Part shown: piece after piece, positions 25,780 through 34,895 of the stretch
Layout of the letters: every line of letters starts with the position of its first letter
How positions within the stretch are numbered: position 1 is the stretch's first letter
Assembly (NCBI RefSeq): GCF_003075525.1
Contig: NZ_QDDR01000007.1
Coordinates: 1-64,000, forward strand
DNA from: Pararhodobacter aggregans
Lineage (GTDB): Bacteria; Pseudomonadota; Alphaproteobacteria; Rhodobacterales; Rhodobacteraceae
Reading direction: 5' to 3'
Length of the DNA: 64,000 nucleotides
Notes under the pieces: generated by a model
Database searches by the model: none
Told to the model about the DNA's origin: nothing
What the model saw: the letters and a program-made list of their open reading frames with translations, nothing else
Position numbers and translations under genes: made by a program

Positions 25780-26322
25780 GTGAGGCTGATAGCCCTGTTG
25801 CGCCGGTTGTTCCGCGGGTCTTCCGCCCCCAGACGTTCCGCCCCGACCTCCGATCCCCGCCATCCGCGCCGCCCGCCGATCCAGCCCCCGGGCGTGCCCC
25901 CGGCACAAAGCGGCGGCGCGATCCTGACGCAGAAGCGGGTTCTGACCGGGCCCTGTTTCGTCATCGACGGCGACCCGATCATCATCGACGGCGTGCGGCT
26001 CAGGCTTTACGGCATCGACGCGCCGGAGATGAACCACCCTTGGGGCAAGCGCGCGAAATGGGCGGTGGTCGAGATGACACGCGGCCACCGGGTCCGGGCC
26101 GAATTGCTGGAAGATGTCAGCTACGACCGCTGCGTGGCGCGCTGTTATCTGCCCGACGGGCGCGACATCGGCGCGGAACTGGTCAGCCAGGGCCTGGCCC
26201 TGGACTGGCCGAAGTTCTCGGGCGGGTGCTACCGGCACCTCGAACCCGAGGGGGTGCGGCGCAAGCTCTGGCGGGCCGATGCGCGCCAAAAGGGTCGCAT
26301 GCCGCCCGAACCCGCCCGCTAG
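25780..26322 (+). CDS. Thermonuclease (SNase) family protein
   Basis: 180 aa. The SNase fold is marked by FVIDGDPIIIDGVRLRLYGI then DAPEMNHPWG and by YDRCVARCYLPDGRDIGAEL plus QGLALDWPKFSGGCY. The usual catalytic pattern (Arg in the RLYGIDAPE strand, Glu/Asp, Arg) appears mostly present. The N-terminal ~40 residues are Arg/Pro-rich with a hydrophobic start (VRLIALLRRLF), perhaps a membrane or export signal. Starts at GTG 25780 after AAGGAG. It is on the opposite strand to era and rnc. Confidence 0.85.
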   Translation: MRLIALLRRLFRGSSAPRRSAPTSDPRHPRRPPIQPPGVPPAQSGGAILTQKRVLTGPCFVIDGDPIIIDGVRLRLYGIDAPEMNHPWGKRAKWAVVEMTRGHRVRAELLEDVSYDRCVARCYLPDGRDIGAELVSQGLALDWPKFSGGCYRHLEPEGVRRKLWRADARQKGRMPPEPAR

Positions 26323-27191
26323 GTCCCGGCCTTGACCCGCCGCGACCGGGCGAGTGTGAACAGGCCCGATCCGACGATCAGCGCCGAGCCCAGCAGCATC
26401 GGCAGGTCCGGGCGTTCGCCGAACACCGCCACGGCGAGGATCAGGGCGAAGACCAGCCGGGTGTAGCGGAAGGGCGTCACGACCGAGACCTCGCCCGTGC
26501 GCATCGCCACCGTCAGCGCGGCATAGGCGATGCAGCCGAAAACCGTGGCGCCGAGGATCGCGCCCACGGCCGCGGGGGGCGGCAGCGCGAGCGGGCTCAG
26601 CGTCACCAGCTGCACCACCAGCCCCGCCAGGAACAGCATGCCCAGCCCCAGCACCCCCAGCTGCGCGTTGGTCACGGTCAGCGGCGCGGCGCGGGTCGCC
26701 AGATCGCGGCCGGCAAAGCCCGCCATGCCGAGGAGCGCAAAGAGCGCGGCGGGTTGCAGCGCCTCGCCCGAGGGCCGCAACACCAGCAGCACGCCGAGGA
26801 AGCCCACCCCGATCGCCGTCCAGCGCCGCCAGCCGACCTTTTCGCCGAAGACCCAGACCGCCCCGGCAATCACCACCAGCGGCGTCGCCTGCAGGATGGC
26901 CGAGGTGGCGCCGAGCCCGGCGAAGGCCAGCGCCAGCGAATAGAAGAGCCGCCCGCCGATCTCGAAGCCCGAGCGGATCGCCAGGCCCCGGGTGATCCGG
27001 GGCAGTGCCGCCTCGCCCCGGAACCGGGCGATCACGGCAAAGACCAGCATGCCTAGCGCGCCGAAGCCCATCATGGCGGTGGCAGGCGGAACCAGCGCGG
27101 TCGCCGCCTTGAGGAAACTGTCCTCGACGGCGAAGGCCGCCATGGCCAGCGTCATAAACAGCGCGCCCTTGCGATTGTCGGCCAGGCTCAC
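26319..27191 (-). CDS. DMT/EamA family exporter
   Basis: 290 aa with about ten hydrophobic helices arranged as two EamA repeats ([20 protein letters not shown] ... [20 protein letters not shown]; then [20 protein letters not shown] ... [18 protein letters not shown]). Such proteins export metabolites or amino acids; the substrate is unknown. The GTG start overlaps the rnc stop (GTGA), so it is translationally coupled to rnc. Confidence 0.9.
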   Translation of the reverse strand: MSLADNRKGALFMTLAMAAFAVEDSFLKAATALVPPATAMMGFGALGMLVFAVIARFRGEAALPRITRGLAIRSGFEIGGRLFYSLALAFAGLGATSAILQATPLVVIAGAVWVFGEKVGWRRWTAIGVGFLGVLLVLRPSGEALQPAALFALLGMAGFAGRDLATRAAPLTVTNAQLGVLGLGMLFLAGLVVQLVTLSPLALPPPAAVGAILGATVFGCIAYAALTVAMRTGEVSVVTPFRYTRLVFALILAVAVFGERPDLPMLLGSALIVGSGLFTLARSRRVKAGT

Positions 27192-27883
27192 GCGGCGCTG
27201 ACCTGATCGAGCAGCATCTTGGCCGCCGCCTGTTCGGCGGCGCGTTTCGACCCGGCCTCGGCCCGGGCGCTGAGCCCGCCCTCGGTGCGGACCTCGATCG
27301 TGAAGACCGGCGCATGCGGCGGGCCCTCGCGGGCGATCTCGACATAGGCGGGGGGCGCCTCGCCCCGGCCCTGCGCCCATTCCTGCAGCGCGGTCTTGGC
27401 GTCGCGGGCGTCGGCGTCGACCTGGTCGATGCGCTGCGCCCAATGGCGCAGGATCACGGCGCGCGCGGCCTCCAGCCCCGCGTCCAGATAGACCGCGGCC
27501 AGAACCGCCTCCATCGCGTCGCCCAGAAGCGCCTCTTTCCGCCGCCCGCCCGAGATCATCTCGGACCGGCCGAGCCGCAGCACGGCGCCCAGGTCGATGG
27601 TCCGCGCGACATCGGCGCAGGTCTCCTTGCGCACCAGCGCGTTGAAGCGGGGCGCCAGCTGCCCCTCGGTCGCCTTGCGGTCGGCCGAGAACAGCGCCTC
27701 GGCCATGACGAGGCCCAGCACGCGGTCGCCCAGAAACTCCAGCCGCTGGTTGTGCGGCCGGACCGGAGAGCCGGCCGAGGCATGGGTGAGCGCCCGGATC
27801 AGAAGCTCGGGCCGCTGGAAGTCGTGTCCCAGCCGCCCGGCGAAGGCGATCATCTCGGCGGAAAGCGAAAGTCCCTTGGCCAT
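27188..27883 (-). CDS. rnc: Ribonuclease III
   Basis: 231 aa. The RNase III signature is [20 protein letters not shown] (usual consensus ERLEFLGDSVL, with Arg in place of Ser here), followed by the catalytic [13 protein letters not shown]. The C-terminal double-stranded RNA-binding domain is [20 protein letters not shown] ... [18 protein letters not shown]. It processes rRNA precursors and double-stranded RNA. Overlaps the signal peptidase stop by one base (TGATG). Confidence 0.96.
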   Translation of the reverse strand: MAKGLSLSAEMIAFAGRLGHDFQRPELLIRALTHASAGSPVRPHNQRLEFLGDRVLGLVMAEALFSADRKATEGQLAPRFNALVRKETCADVARTIDLGAVLRLGRSEMISGGRRKEALLGDAMEAVLAAVYLDAGLEAARAVILRHWAQRIDQVDADARDAKTALQEWAQGRGEAPPAYVEIAREGPPHAPVFTIEVRTEGGLSARAEAGSKRAAEQAAAKMLLDQVSAA

Positions 27884-28671
27884 CAGTGTACTGCATGCAA
27901 GAAGCGGTCGCCGCGCCAGGTCCAGAAGGCCCAGAGCGACGATCCCGCCGAGGAAAACAGGACCCGGTCGGCGCGGCCGATCAGGTTTTCGAGCGGCACG
28001 AAGCCGACCCCACCCTGCGCCTGCGCAAAGCGTGAGTCGAGCGAGTTGTCACGGTTGTCGCCCAGGACGAAGACATGGCCGGGGGGGACCACGATGTCGT
28101 CGGTCGTATCCCCGCGCGCCCAGTCGGTCAGGTTGAGGATCGCGTAGGAGACGCCGTTGGGCAGCGTCTCGACCGAGCGGTCGACGCGGCATTCCCCGCC
28201 CGGGCGCGGCCGGTTCGCGCAGCGCGGCACGGCGCCGGTGCTGCCCTGGGGCAGGAAGGGCTCGGAGAACTGGCCCGCGGGGCGCTGGTCGACCGGCTGG
28301 CCGTTCAGCTGCAGATGGCCGGCCCGCATCCGCACCCGGTCGCCCGGCAGGCCGATCAGGCGCTTGACGTAATCCTCGCCGGTGACGGGATGGCGGAAAA
28401 CCACGATATCGCCCCGTTCCGGCAGCGCGCCCCAGAGCCTGCCCTCGATCGGGCAGAGACCCCAGGGGCAGGACCAGCGCGACCAGCCATAGGCGAATTT
28501 GTTGACGAAGAGGAAATCGCCGACCAGCAGCGTCTCTTTCATCGAGCCGGAGGGGATCCAGAACGGCTGGATCAGGAAGGTCCGCACCGCCACCGCCATC
28601 AGCAGCGCCACCGAGAAGGTGCGCAGGCTCTCGCCCCAATCGTGCCTGCGATGCGTCTTGGTGCTGGCCAC
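27883..28671 (-). CDS. lepB: Signal peptidase I (second copy in tandem)
   Basis: About 262 aa. One N-terminal membrane helix ([17 protein letters not shown]), then box B with the catalytic serine in [14 protein letters not shown], box D with the general-base Lys ([14 protein letters not shown]), and box [13 protein letters not shown]. Roughly 45-50% identical by eye to the adjacent upstream copy. The start is uncertain: GTG 28671 (used) after GGGGACAG, or TTG 28746. Removes signal peptides at the periplasmic face of the inner membrane. Confidence 0.93.
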   Translation of the reverse strand: MASTKTHRRHDWGESLRTFSVALLMAVAVRTFLIQPFWIPSGSMKETLLVGDFLFVNKFAYGWSRWSCPWGLCPIEGRLWGALPERGDIVVFRHPVTGEDYVKRLIGLPGDRVRMRAGHLQLNGQPVDQRPAGQFSEPFLPQGSTGAVPRCANRPRPGGECRVDRSVETLPNGVSYAILNLTDWARGDTTDDIVVPPGHVFVLGDNRDNSLDSRFAQAQGGVGFVPLENLIGRADRVLFSSAGSSLWAFWTWRGDRFLHAVH

Positions 28672-28801
28672 CGCGCTGCCTGTCCCCGCCTGTTCCTCGC
28701 CAAGCCCCTTGGCAACGGCCGCTTTCTGGGCCTGGGTACAGGCCAAGTCAAGCCGTGCCCACCCCCCGGCCCGGCCGGGAGCGGGGGCTGGCGCCGCGCC
28801 C

Positions 28802-29596
28802 TCAGTCCAGGCGCAGCGCGTGGAAGAAGCGGTCGGGGCGCCAGGTCCAGAAGGCCAGCATCGAGGTCCCGGCCGAGGAGAACATCACCCGGTCCGCCCG
28901 GCCGATCAGGTTCTCGAAGGGCACGAAACCGACGCCGCCGGTCGCCTGCGGGAAGCGGCTGTCGACCGAATTGTCGCGGTTGTCGCCCATGAAGAAGAAA
29001 TGCCCCTCCGGCACGGTGAAGACCGGGGTGTTGTCGGCGAAACCGTTGTCTTCGATGTTGAGGATGTAATGGCTCACGCCATTGGGCAGCGTCTCGATCT
29101 GGCGGCCCTTCAGGCAATCGCCGCCCTGCCCCACCGGCGCATTCTCGCAGCGCGGGTATTGCCCGGCCGAGCCCTGACGCTCGTAGGTCTCGGCGAAATC
29201 GCCGGCGTCTTCCAGCTGGACGGCCTCGTCGTTGATGTAGAGCACGCCCTCGCGCACCTGGATGCGGTCGCCGGGCAGGCCGATCAGCCGCTTGATCAGG
29301 TCATCGCCCGAAACCGGATGGCGGAAGACGACGATATCGCCGCGCTCGGGGTCCGAGGCGAAGATCCGGCCGGTGATCGGGCACAAAGCGAAGGGGCAGG
29401 AATAGCGCGAATAGCCATAGGCCCATTTGTTGACGAAGAGGAAATCGCCGATCAGCAGCGTCTCTTTCATCGAGCCCGAGGGGATCCAGAACGGCTGGAA
29501 AAACAGGGTGCGGAAGACCCCGGCGATGACCAGCGCCCAGAAAACGGTCTTGACCGTTTCCCAGATCCCGTCCTTTTTTTCGGCGGTGGCGGCCAT
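28802..29596 (-). CDS. lepB: Signal peptidase I (first copy in tandem)
   Basis: 264 aa. Membrane helix TVKTVFWALVIAGVFRTLFF, box B Ser in [17 protein letters not shown], box D Lys in [14 protein letters not shown], box E GDNRDNSVDSRF. All catalytic residues are present, as in the copy 130 bases downstream. The N-terminus MAATAEKKDGIWETVKTVFW is what I would expect for the housekeeping Rhodobacterales LepB, so this copy is probably the main enzyme and the other a divergent duplicate. Confidence 0.95.
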   Translation of the reverse strand: MAATAEKKDGIWETVKTVFWALVIAGVFRTLFFQPFWIPSGSMKETLLIGDFLFVNKWAYGYSRYSCPFALCPITGRIFASDPERGDIVVFRHPVSGDDLIKRLIGLPGDRIQVREGVLYINDEAVQLEDAGDFAETYERQGSAGQYPRCENAPVGQGGDCLKGRQIETLPNGVSHYILNIEDNGFADNTPVFTVPEGHFFFMGDNRDNSVDSRFPQATGGVGFVPFENLIGRADRVMFSSAGTSMLAFWTWRPDRFFHALRLD

Positions 29597-29766
29597 GCTC
29601 GTTCCTCGCTCTGCTGCGAGGGGTTTCTGGCCCGCGCCTGCCCGCGTGTCAAGCGATGTGGGGGCGCCTCCGGGCGACGTGATCGGCGCGCTGCCGCGGG
29701 TTCGAACCGGGGTGGCCTTTCGCGTTGCCTGCCGCCATGCTGCAGCGCAGGAACGGGGAGGGGCGG

Positions 29767-30129
29767 ATGCTCGGCATCATCGGTTACGCTCTGGGCATGG
29801 CGGCGCTGCTGGCGGGGCTGGCCGGGGCCGGGCTGCGCCCGATGCCGCCCGTCTGGGGCCGCCCGCGCTTCCTGCCGCTGGCGCTGACGCTCTATGCGCT
29901 GCAACTCTTCGTCTGGTCGCTGGTCCACCGGGGCGACAGCGCCGCCATGGCCCGCGACCGCGAAGGGCAGGACGCCCGCGCGCGGCGCCTGCTGGGGCGC
30001 CTCGGCCATCCCGGGATCGCCGATCTGGACGAGGTGCAGGCGCTGGCCTCGGCCTATTGGCTTTTCGTCGCGGCGCTGGGTCTGGTGCTGATCGCGCTGG
30101 AACTCGCCCTTGGCCTGATCGGCGCCTAG
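29767..30129 (+). CDS. Small membrane protein, unknown, 120 aa
   Basis: Three hydrophobic spans: LGIIGYALGMAALLAGLAGA, LPLALTLYALQLFVWSLVH and YWLFVAALGLVLIALELALG, separated by a charged loop. No family recognised. Starts at ATG 29767 after GGGGAGGGG. Its stop codon overlaps that of convergent ald by two bases. Confidence 0.7.
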   Translation: MLGIIGYALGMAALLAGLAGAGLRPMPPVWGRPRFLPLALTLYALQLFVWSLVHRGDSAAMARDREGQDARARRLLGRLGHPGIADLDEVQALASAYWLFVAALGLVLIALELALGLIGA

Positions 30130-31244
30130 ACCCTCAGCGCCTCGCGCGCGGCCATCACCGGCAGGCCCAGCGCCTTGCCCACCGCGTCATAGGTCAGATG
30201 CCCGGCATGGGTGTTCAGCCCGTTCAGCAGATGCTCGTCCTCGGCGCAGGCCAGCCGCCAGCCCTTGTTGGCCAGCGCCAGCATGAAGGGCAGCGTGGCG
30301 TTGCCCAGAGCCTGGGTCGAGGTTCGCGCCACCGCCCCCGGCATATTGGCCACGCAATAATGCAGGATGCCGTCCACCTCGTAGATCGGGTCGGCATGGG
30401 TGGTGGGGCGCGAGGTCTCGAAACAGCCGCCCTGGTCAATCGCCACATCGACCAGCACCGCGCCCGGCTTCATCGTCGCCAGTTGCGCCCGCGTCACCAG
30501 CTTCGGCGCCGCCGCGCCCGGGATCAGCACCGCGCCGATCACCATATCGGCCTCGGCCACCAGCCGGGCGGTCAGCTCGGCGCTGGCATAGCCGGTCTTG
30601 AACTGGCCGCCGAACATGTCATCCAGCGCCCGCATCCGCGGCAGCGAGCGGTCCAGCACCGTCACATCCGCCCCCATCCCGGCCGCGACCCGCGCCGCAT
30701 GGGTGCCGACCACGCCGCCGCCGATCACCACCACCTTGGCCGGCAGCACCCCCGGCACGCCGCCGATCAGCACGCCCCGCCCGCCATTGGCCTTCTGCAA
30801 GGACCAGGCGCCGACCTGCGGCGCGAGCTTCCCCGCCACCTCGGACATCGGCGCCAGCAGCGGCAGCCCGCCCCAGCGGTCGGTCACCGTCTCATAGGCG
30901 ATGGCGGTGACGCCCGAGGCCAGCAGATCCGCCGTCTGCTCGGGATCGGGCGCCAGATGCAGATAGGTGAACAGCACCTGCCCCGCGCGCAGCTGCCTGC
31001 GCTCGACCGCCTGCGGTTCCTTCACCTTGACCACCAGCTCGGCCGTGGCGAAGATCTCGGCCGCGGTCTCGACGATCGCCGCCCCGGCCGCGCGGTAATC
31101 GGCATCGGTGAAGCCCGCGCCCAGCCCGGCACCGGTCTCGATGATGACCTGATGGCCCGCGGCGACGGCCTCGTGCGCGGCGGCGGGGGTGATCCCGACG
31201 CGGAATTCCTGTGGCTTGATCTCCCGGGGACAACCGATCAGCAT
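30126..31244 (-). CDS. ald: Alanine dehydrogenase
   Basis: 372 aa NAD-dependent enzyme interconverting L-alanine and pyruvate plus ammonia. The substrate-binding Lys is in VVKVKEPQ and the catalytic His in LFTYLHLAPD; the Rossmann motif is VVVIGGGVVGTHAARVAAGM; HYCVANMPGAVARTST follows. It starts at ATG 31244, four bases after GGAGGG. A Lrp-type regulator gene is transcribed divergently 138 bases away, the usual arrangement for alanine-inducible ald. Confidence 0.96.
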   Translation of the reverse strand: MLIGCPREIKPQEFRVGITPAAAHEAVAAGHQVIIETGAGLGAGFTDADYRAAGAAIVETAAEIFATAELVVKVKEPQAVERRQLRAGQVLFTYLHLAPDPEQTADLLASGVTAIAYETVTDRWGGLPLLAPMSEVAGKLAPQVGAWSLQKANGGRGVLIGGVPGVLPAKVVVIGGGVVGTHAARVAAGMGADVTVLDRSLPRMRALDDMFGGQFKTGYASAELTARLVAEADMVIGAVLIPGAAAPKLVTRAQLATMKPGAVLVDVAIDQGGCFETSRPTTHADPIYEVDGILHYCVANMPGAVARTSTQALGNATLPFMLALANKGWRLACAEDEHLLNGLNTHAGHLTYDAVGKALGLPVMAAREALRV

Positions 31245-31269
31245 GATACCCTCCTGCGCTCTGTCCTTG

Positions 31270-31343
31270 GAAGAATTACCCAGATTCCGCCGCGATTGCT
31301 TGATTTCGACAGACAAGCCGCGCGATAAGACGCAAGATTCTTC
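31270..31343. promoter_or_regulatory. Candidate Lrp half-sites between ald and its regulator
   Basis: GAAGAAT (31270-31276) and its exact complement ATTCTTC (31337-31343) lie 60 bases apart in the divergent intergenic region. Lrp proteins bind several helically phased sites and wrap DNA, so distant half-sites are plausible. Inference only. Confidence 0.4.
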
Positions 31344-31382
31344 GAAAGCCCCGCCCCTGACCCCGATGAAAGTTGCGCTGCG

Positions 31383-31841
31383 ATGCAGCTAGACCCCACC
31401 GACCGCCGCATCCTGAAGGTCCTGCAGCACGAGGGCCGGATCTCGAACGCCGACCTGTCCGAGCGCGTCGCCCTCTCGCCCTCGGCCTGCCACCGCCGCG
31501 TGCAGCGGCTGGAAACCGAGGGCTTCATCGCCGGCTATGTGGCGCTGGTCGACCCAAGGCGGATCGGCAAGCCGACCACCGTCTTCGTCGAGATCACCCT
31601 CAACGGCCAGTCGGACGAGGTGCTGGACGGGTTCGAAAAGGCCGTCGCCCGCATCCCCGACGTGCTGGAATGCCACCTGATGGCGGGCAGCGCCGATTAT
31701 CTGCTGAAGCTGGTGGCCGAGGATACCGAGGATTTCGCCCGCATCCACCGCCAATACCTGGCCCGGCTGCCGGGGGTGGCAAAGATGCAGAGTTCGTTCT
31801 CGCTGCGGACCGTGGTCAAGACCACCGCGCTCGACCTCTAG
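31383..31841 (+). CDS. Lrp/AsnC family regulator (likely of ald)
   Basis: 152 aa. The N-terminal helix-turn-helix is LDPTDRRILKVLQHEGRISN and ADLSERVALSPSACHRRVQR; the C-terminal RAM domain includes DVLECHLMAGSADYLLKLVA. By divergent placement it is expected to activate ald in response to alanine or a related amino acid. Confidence 0.92.
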   Translation: MQLDPTDRRILKVLQHEGRISNADLSERVALSPSACHRRVQRLETEGFIAGYVALVDPRRIGKPTTVFVEITLNGQSDEVLDGFEKAVARIPDVLECHLMAGSADYLLKLVAEDTEDFARIHRQYLARLPGVAKMQSSFSLRTVVKTTALDL

Positions 31842-32407
31842 CCCTGCAGGAGCAATGCTTGGCCGTGGGTCGCGGGGTCCTCCAGCGCGGCGAGCATCGC
31901 CTGCGCCACATCCTCCCGCGCGATCCGCGCCAGCCCGCCGACCCGCGCGCCCGGATCGGCCCGCCAGCGACCGCGCCCCTTCCCGTCGGTCAGCCGCACC
32001 GGCCGCACCAGTGTCCAGTCGAGGCCCGAGCCCCTGACCAGAGCCTCGGCCCGCCGCATGTCGGCCAGGATGGCGCCGGGCACCTGGGCCCGGATCAGCC
32101 GGTAGACCAGCCCCAGCCGAGCATCCTCGCCGACCATCGCCCCGCTGACACTTATCAGCCGCCGCGCCCCGGCCCGCTGCATCGCCGCGATGATCCGCGA
32201 CGCGCCCTGCGCGCACAGATCCGCCGGCGAATCGCGCCGCGGCCCGAGGGTCGAGATCACCGCCTCCTGCCGCGCCACGGATCGGGCCAATGCCTCGCCC
32301 GCGAACAGATCGCCCTCGAAGGGCGCGGCATCATGACCCGCCGCGCCTGCCCGGCGCAGGATCACCGCCCCCAGACCGTGATGCGCGCCGATGACCAGAA
32401 CCCGCAT
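31838..32407 (-). CDS. NAD(P)-binding epimerase-like protein
   Basis: 189 aa short SDR-type protein. The dinucleotide motif is MRVLVIGAHHGLGAVIL, a degenerate G-x-x-G-x-x-G; later come ISVSGAMVGEDARLG and SGLDWTLVRPVRLTDG, as in NmrA/YwnB-like NAD(P)H-binding proteins. No catalytic Tyr-x3-Lys is obvious. The start at 32407 lies just behind the rpsU terminator. Its stop overlaps the end of the convergent Lrp gene. Confidence 0.82.
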   Translation of the reverse strand: MRVLVIGAHHGLGAVILRRAGAAGHDAAPFEGDLFAGEALARSVARQEAVISTLGPRRDSPADLCAQGASRIIAAMQRAGARRLISVSGAMVGEDARLGLVYRLIRAQVPGAILADMRRAEALVRGSGLDWTLVRPVRLTDGKGRGRWRADPGARVGGLARIAREDVAQAMLAALEDPATHGQALLLQG

Positions 32408-32421
32408 GCCGCCTCCGCCGC

Positions 32422-32462
32422 GCAAAAAGAAACCCCCGGACCGCGGGGGACCGGGGGTCTTT
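32422..32462 (-). terminator. Rho-independent terminator of rpsU
   Basis: On the minus strand ACCCCCGGTCC and GGTCCGGGGGT form an 11-bp stem followed by TTCTTTTT. It starts about 30 bases after the rpsU stop codon. Confidence 0.85.
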
Positions 32463-32491
32463 TCCGTCACGCCCCCGAAAGGGCGAAAGGT

Positions 32492-32698
32492 TCAGACCAG
32501 ACCTTCACGCTGCGCCTTCTTGCGCGCGAGTTTGCGCGCACGGCGGATCGCCTCGGCCTGTTCACGGGCCTTCTTGACGGAGGGTTTCTCGAAATGCTGC
32601 TTGAGCTTCATTTCGCGAAACACGCCCTCGCGCTGGAGTTTTTTCTTCAGCGCCCGAAGTGCCTGTTCGACGTTGTTGTCGCGAACCGATACCTGCAT
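32492..32698 (-). CDS. rpsU: 30S ribosomal protein bS21
   Basis: 68 aa, highly basic, [20 protein letters not shown] then [20 protein letters not shown] and an Arg/Lys-rich tail. This is standard alphaproteobacterial S21, involved in translation initiation on the 30S subunit. It is monocistronic with its own terminator. Confidence 0.97.
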   Translation of the reverse strand: MQVSVRDNNVEQALRALKKKLQREGVFREMKLKQHFEKPSVKKAREQAEAIRRARKLARKKAQREGLV

Positions 32699-32934
32699 GT
32701 GGTTTTCACCACCTTTCTAAGCTAAAGTGACATAAGTGCAGGAAGCGCCCCCATAGCAAAGCCCGGGCGGCTTGTCCACGCCCCGGCGGGGTGTTTTGCG
32801 GCCGGAAACCGTGGATTCGACCCGTTCCGCTGCGGCGTTTGCGCGCCCCGGGCCGCCGCTCTGTCGCTTCGGGCTTGGCCACCGGCGTCCTGCGTCCTAC
32901 ATGCAGGGTGCGCCCTGAACCGCGAGGCCCCGCG

Positions 32935-33612
32935 ATGACCGACAGCCAAACCTCCGCCGCCGACCGCCTGCTGGAGGCCGCGCTCGCCCATGTCCCCTTC
33001 GACGGCTGGTCCGGGGCGACGCTCGCCGCCGCCGCCGCCGAGACCGGCATCGACCCGGCACTGGCCAAGGCGCTTTATCCCCGCGCCGGGCTCGATCTGG
33101 CGCTGGCCTATCACCGCCAGGGCGACCGCAAGATGCAGGAGGCGCTGGCCACCCGCGACCTCAGCACCCTGAAATTCCGCGAGAAAGTGGCCCTGGCCCT
33201 GCGCCTCAGGCTGGAACAGGCCGACCGCGAGGCGGTGCGCCGCGCCGCCACGCTGCTCGCGCTGCCGCAGAACGCCCCCGAAGCCGCCCGCGCCGTCTGG
33301 AACACCGCCGATACGGTGTGGAACACGCTGGGTGACACCTCGGAGGACGGCAATTGGTATTCCAAACGCGCGATCCTCTCGGCGGTGCATTCGGCGACGG
33401 TGCTCTTCTGGCTGGGCGACACCAGCGAGGGCAGCGCCGAGACCTGGGCCTTCCTCGACCGCCGCATCGAGAATGTGATGCAATTCGAGCAGACCAAGGC
33501 CCGGATCAAGGCCTCGCCGGTGCTGAACCCGGTGCTGGGCCTGCCCTTCCGGCTGCTCGAATCGCTGAAAAAGCCGCAAGCGCCCGGCCCGATGCCCGGC
33601 AGCTGGCGCTGA
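32935..33612 (+). CDS. COQ9 family protein (ubiquinone biosynthesis accessory)
   Basis: 225 aa. An N-terminal TetR-like helical part (RLLEAALAHVPFDGWSGATL) and the COQ9 core (REKVALALRLRLEQADREAV, TADTVWNTLGDTSEDGNWYS, KRAILSAVHSATVLFWLGDT) are recognisable. COQ9 binds lipids and supports the COQ7 hydroxylase step in ubiquinone synthesis. No other ubiquinone gene is nearby; two quinone-reductase-like genes follow. Confidence 0.92.
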   Translation: MTDSQTSAADRLLEAALAHVPFDGWSGATLAAAAAETGIDPALAKALYPRAGLDLALAYHRQGDRKMQEALATRDLSTLKFREKVALALRLRLEQADREAVRRAATLLALPQNAPEAARAVWNTADTVWNTLGDTSEDGNWYSKRAILSAVHSATVLFWLGDTSEGSAETWAFLDRRIENVMQFEQTKARIKASPVLNPVLGLPFRLLESLKKPQAPGPMPGSWR

Positions 33613-33745
33613 ACAGCCGCCCGGGCGCCCGTGGCAGCGCCGGGGGGCCAGCCCCCCGGTCCCCCCGGGATATTTGAAGCGCAAAGAAGGCGGGTTAAGA
33701 AAGGCTTAAGCCCTCTCGTCGTTCGACACATCTCCTCCGGGGGGG
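33613..33745. repeat. Composite intergenic repeat with TTAA-N7-TTAA (copy 2)
   Basis: Follows the COQ9 stop codon. GGGGGGCCAGCCCCCC, then CCCCCCGGGATATTTG, then TTAA (33695-33698) and TTAA (33706-33709) seven bases apart, then CATCTCCTCCGGGGGG. The order matches 2061-2200. Confidence 0.65.
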
Positions 33746-33810
33746 CAGAGTGTCTCGGGAAAGGTCCGGGATGCCCCCCGCCACCCGCGCCGAGGCCCCG
33801 GGGAACGCCC

Positions 33811-33836
33811 GTAGGATGGGCGATTTCGCCCATCCT
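33811..33836 (+). repeat. GTAG-tipped palindromic repeat (REP-like)
   Basis: GTAGGATGGGCGA TTTCGCCCATCCT type: a GTAG tip and two GATGGGCGA/TCGCCCATC arms. It lies 42 bases before the quinone reductase gene. Confidence 0.75.
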
Positions 33837-33878
33837 CTTCTGCGGCTAAGCTGCGCCCGACTCAAGACAGGACGACCG

Positions 33879-34871
33879 ATGACCCAATCCCATACCATGC
33901 GCGTGATCGAGATCTCGAAACCCGGCGGGCCCGAGGTGCTGGTGCCCGCCGAGCGCGCCGTGCCGGTCCCCGGGGCGGGCGAGATCGTGATCCGCGTCGC
34001 CTATGCCGGGGTCAACCGCCCCGATGCCCTGCAGCGCGCGGGCAGCTATGCGCCGCCGCCCGGCGCCTCGGACCTGCCGGGGCTCGAAGCCTCGGGTGTT
34101 GTCGTGGCGCTGGGGGCGGGCGTCACCCGCTGGCGGATCGGCGACGAGGTCTGCGCGCTGCTGCCCGGCGGCGGCTATGCCGAATACGTCGCCACCCCCG
34201 CCGCGCATGCCCTGCCGGTGCCCGCGGGTCTGGGCCTCAGGGCGGCGGCCTGCCTGCCCGAGACCTTCTTCACCGTCTGGACCAATGTTTTCGACCGCGG
34301 GCGCCTGCAGGCGGGCGAGCGCTTCCTGATCCATGGCGGCACCTCCGGCATCGGCACCACCGCCATCCAGCTGGCCGCCGCCCGTGGCGCGCGGGTCTTC
34401 GCCACCGCGGGGTCCGACGACAAGTGTCAGGCCTGTCTCGACCTCGGCGCCGAGCGGGCGATCAACTACCGCAACGAGGATTTCGTGGCCGCGATGCGGG
34501 CCGAGGGCGGGGCCGACCTGATCCTCGACATGGTCGGCGGCGATTACCTGCCGCGCAACGTCAAGGCGCTGGCCGATGACGGGCGGCTGGTGCAGATCGC
34601 CTTCCTCTCCGGTCCCAGTGTCGAGCTGAACTTCGCCCAGGTCATGGTGCGCCGCCTGACCATCACCGGCTCGACCCTGCGGCCGCGTTCGGTCGCCGCC
34701 AAGGCCGCCATCGCCCGGGCGCTGGAGGCCGAGGTCTGGCCGCTGCTGGCCACGGGCCGCGTCGCGCCGGTGATCGACAGCGAATTCCCGCTGGACGAGG
34801 CCGCCGCCGCCCATGCCCGGCTGGAGACCTCGGCCCATATCGGCAAGATCGTCCTGAAGGTCTCGGGCTGA
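33879..34871 (+). CDS. NAD(P)H quinone oxidoreductase, PIG3-like MDR
   Basis: 330 aa zinc-independent medium-chain dehydrogenase/reductase. Marks: RVAYAGVNRPDALQRAGSY near the N-terminus, GLEASGVVVALGAGVTRWRI, and the NADPH-binding LIHGGTSGIGTTAIQLAAAR. The PIG3 family reduces quinones. Starts at ATG 33879. It is convergent with the next MDR gene. Confidence 0.92.
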   Translation: MTQSHTMRVIEISKPGGPEVLVPAERAVPVPGAGEIVIRVAYAGVNRPDALQRAGSYAPPPGASDLPGLEASGVVVALGAGVTRWRIGDEVCALLPGGGYAEYVATPAAHALPVPAGLGLRAAACLPETFFTVWTNVFDRGRLQAGERFLIHGGTSGIGTTAIQLAAARGARVFATAGSDDKCQACLDLGAERAINYRNEDFVAAMRAEGGADLILDMVGGDYLPRNVKALADDGRLVQIAFLSGPSVELNFAQVMVRRLTITGSTLRPRSVAAKAAIARALEAEVWPLLATGRVAPVIDSEFPLDEAAAAHARLETSAHIGKIVLKVSG

Positions 34872-34895
34872 GGCCGCCGACAGATCCGGCCCCGC

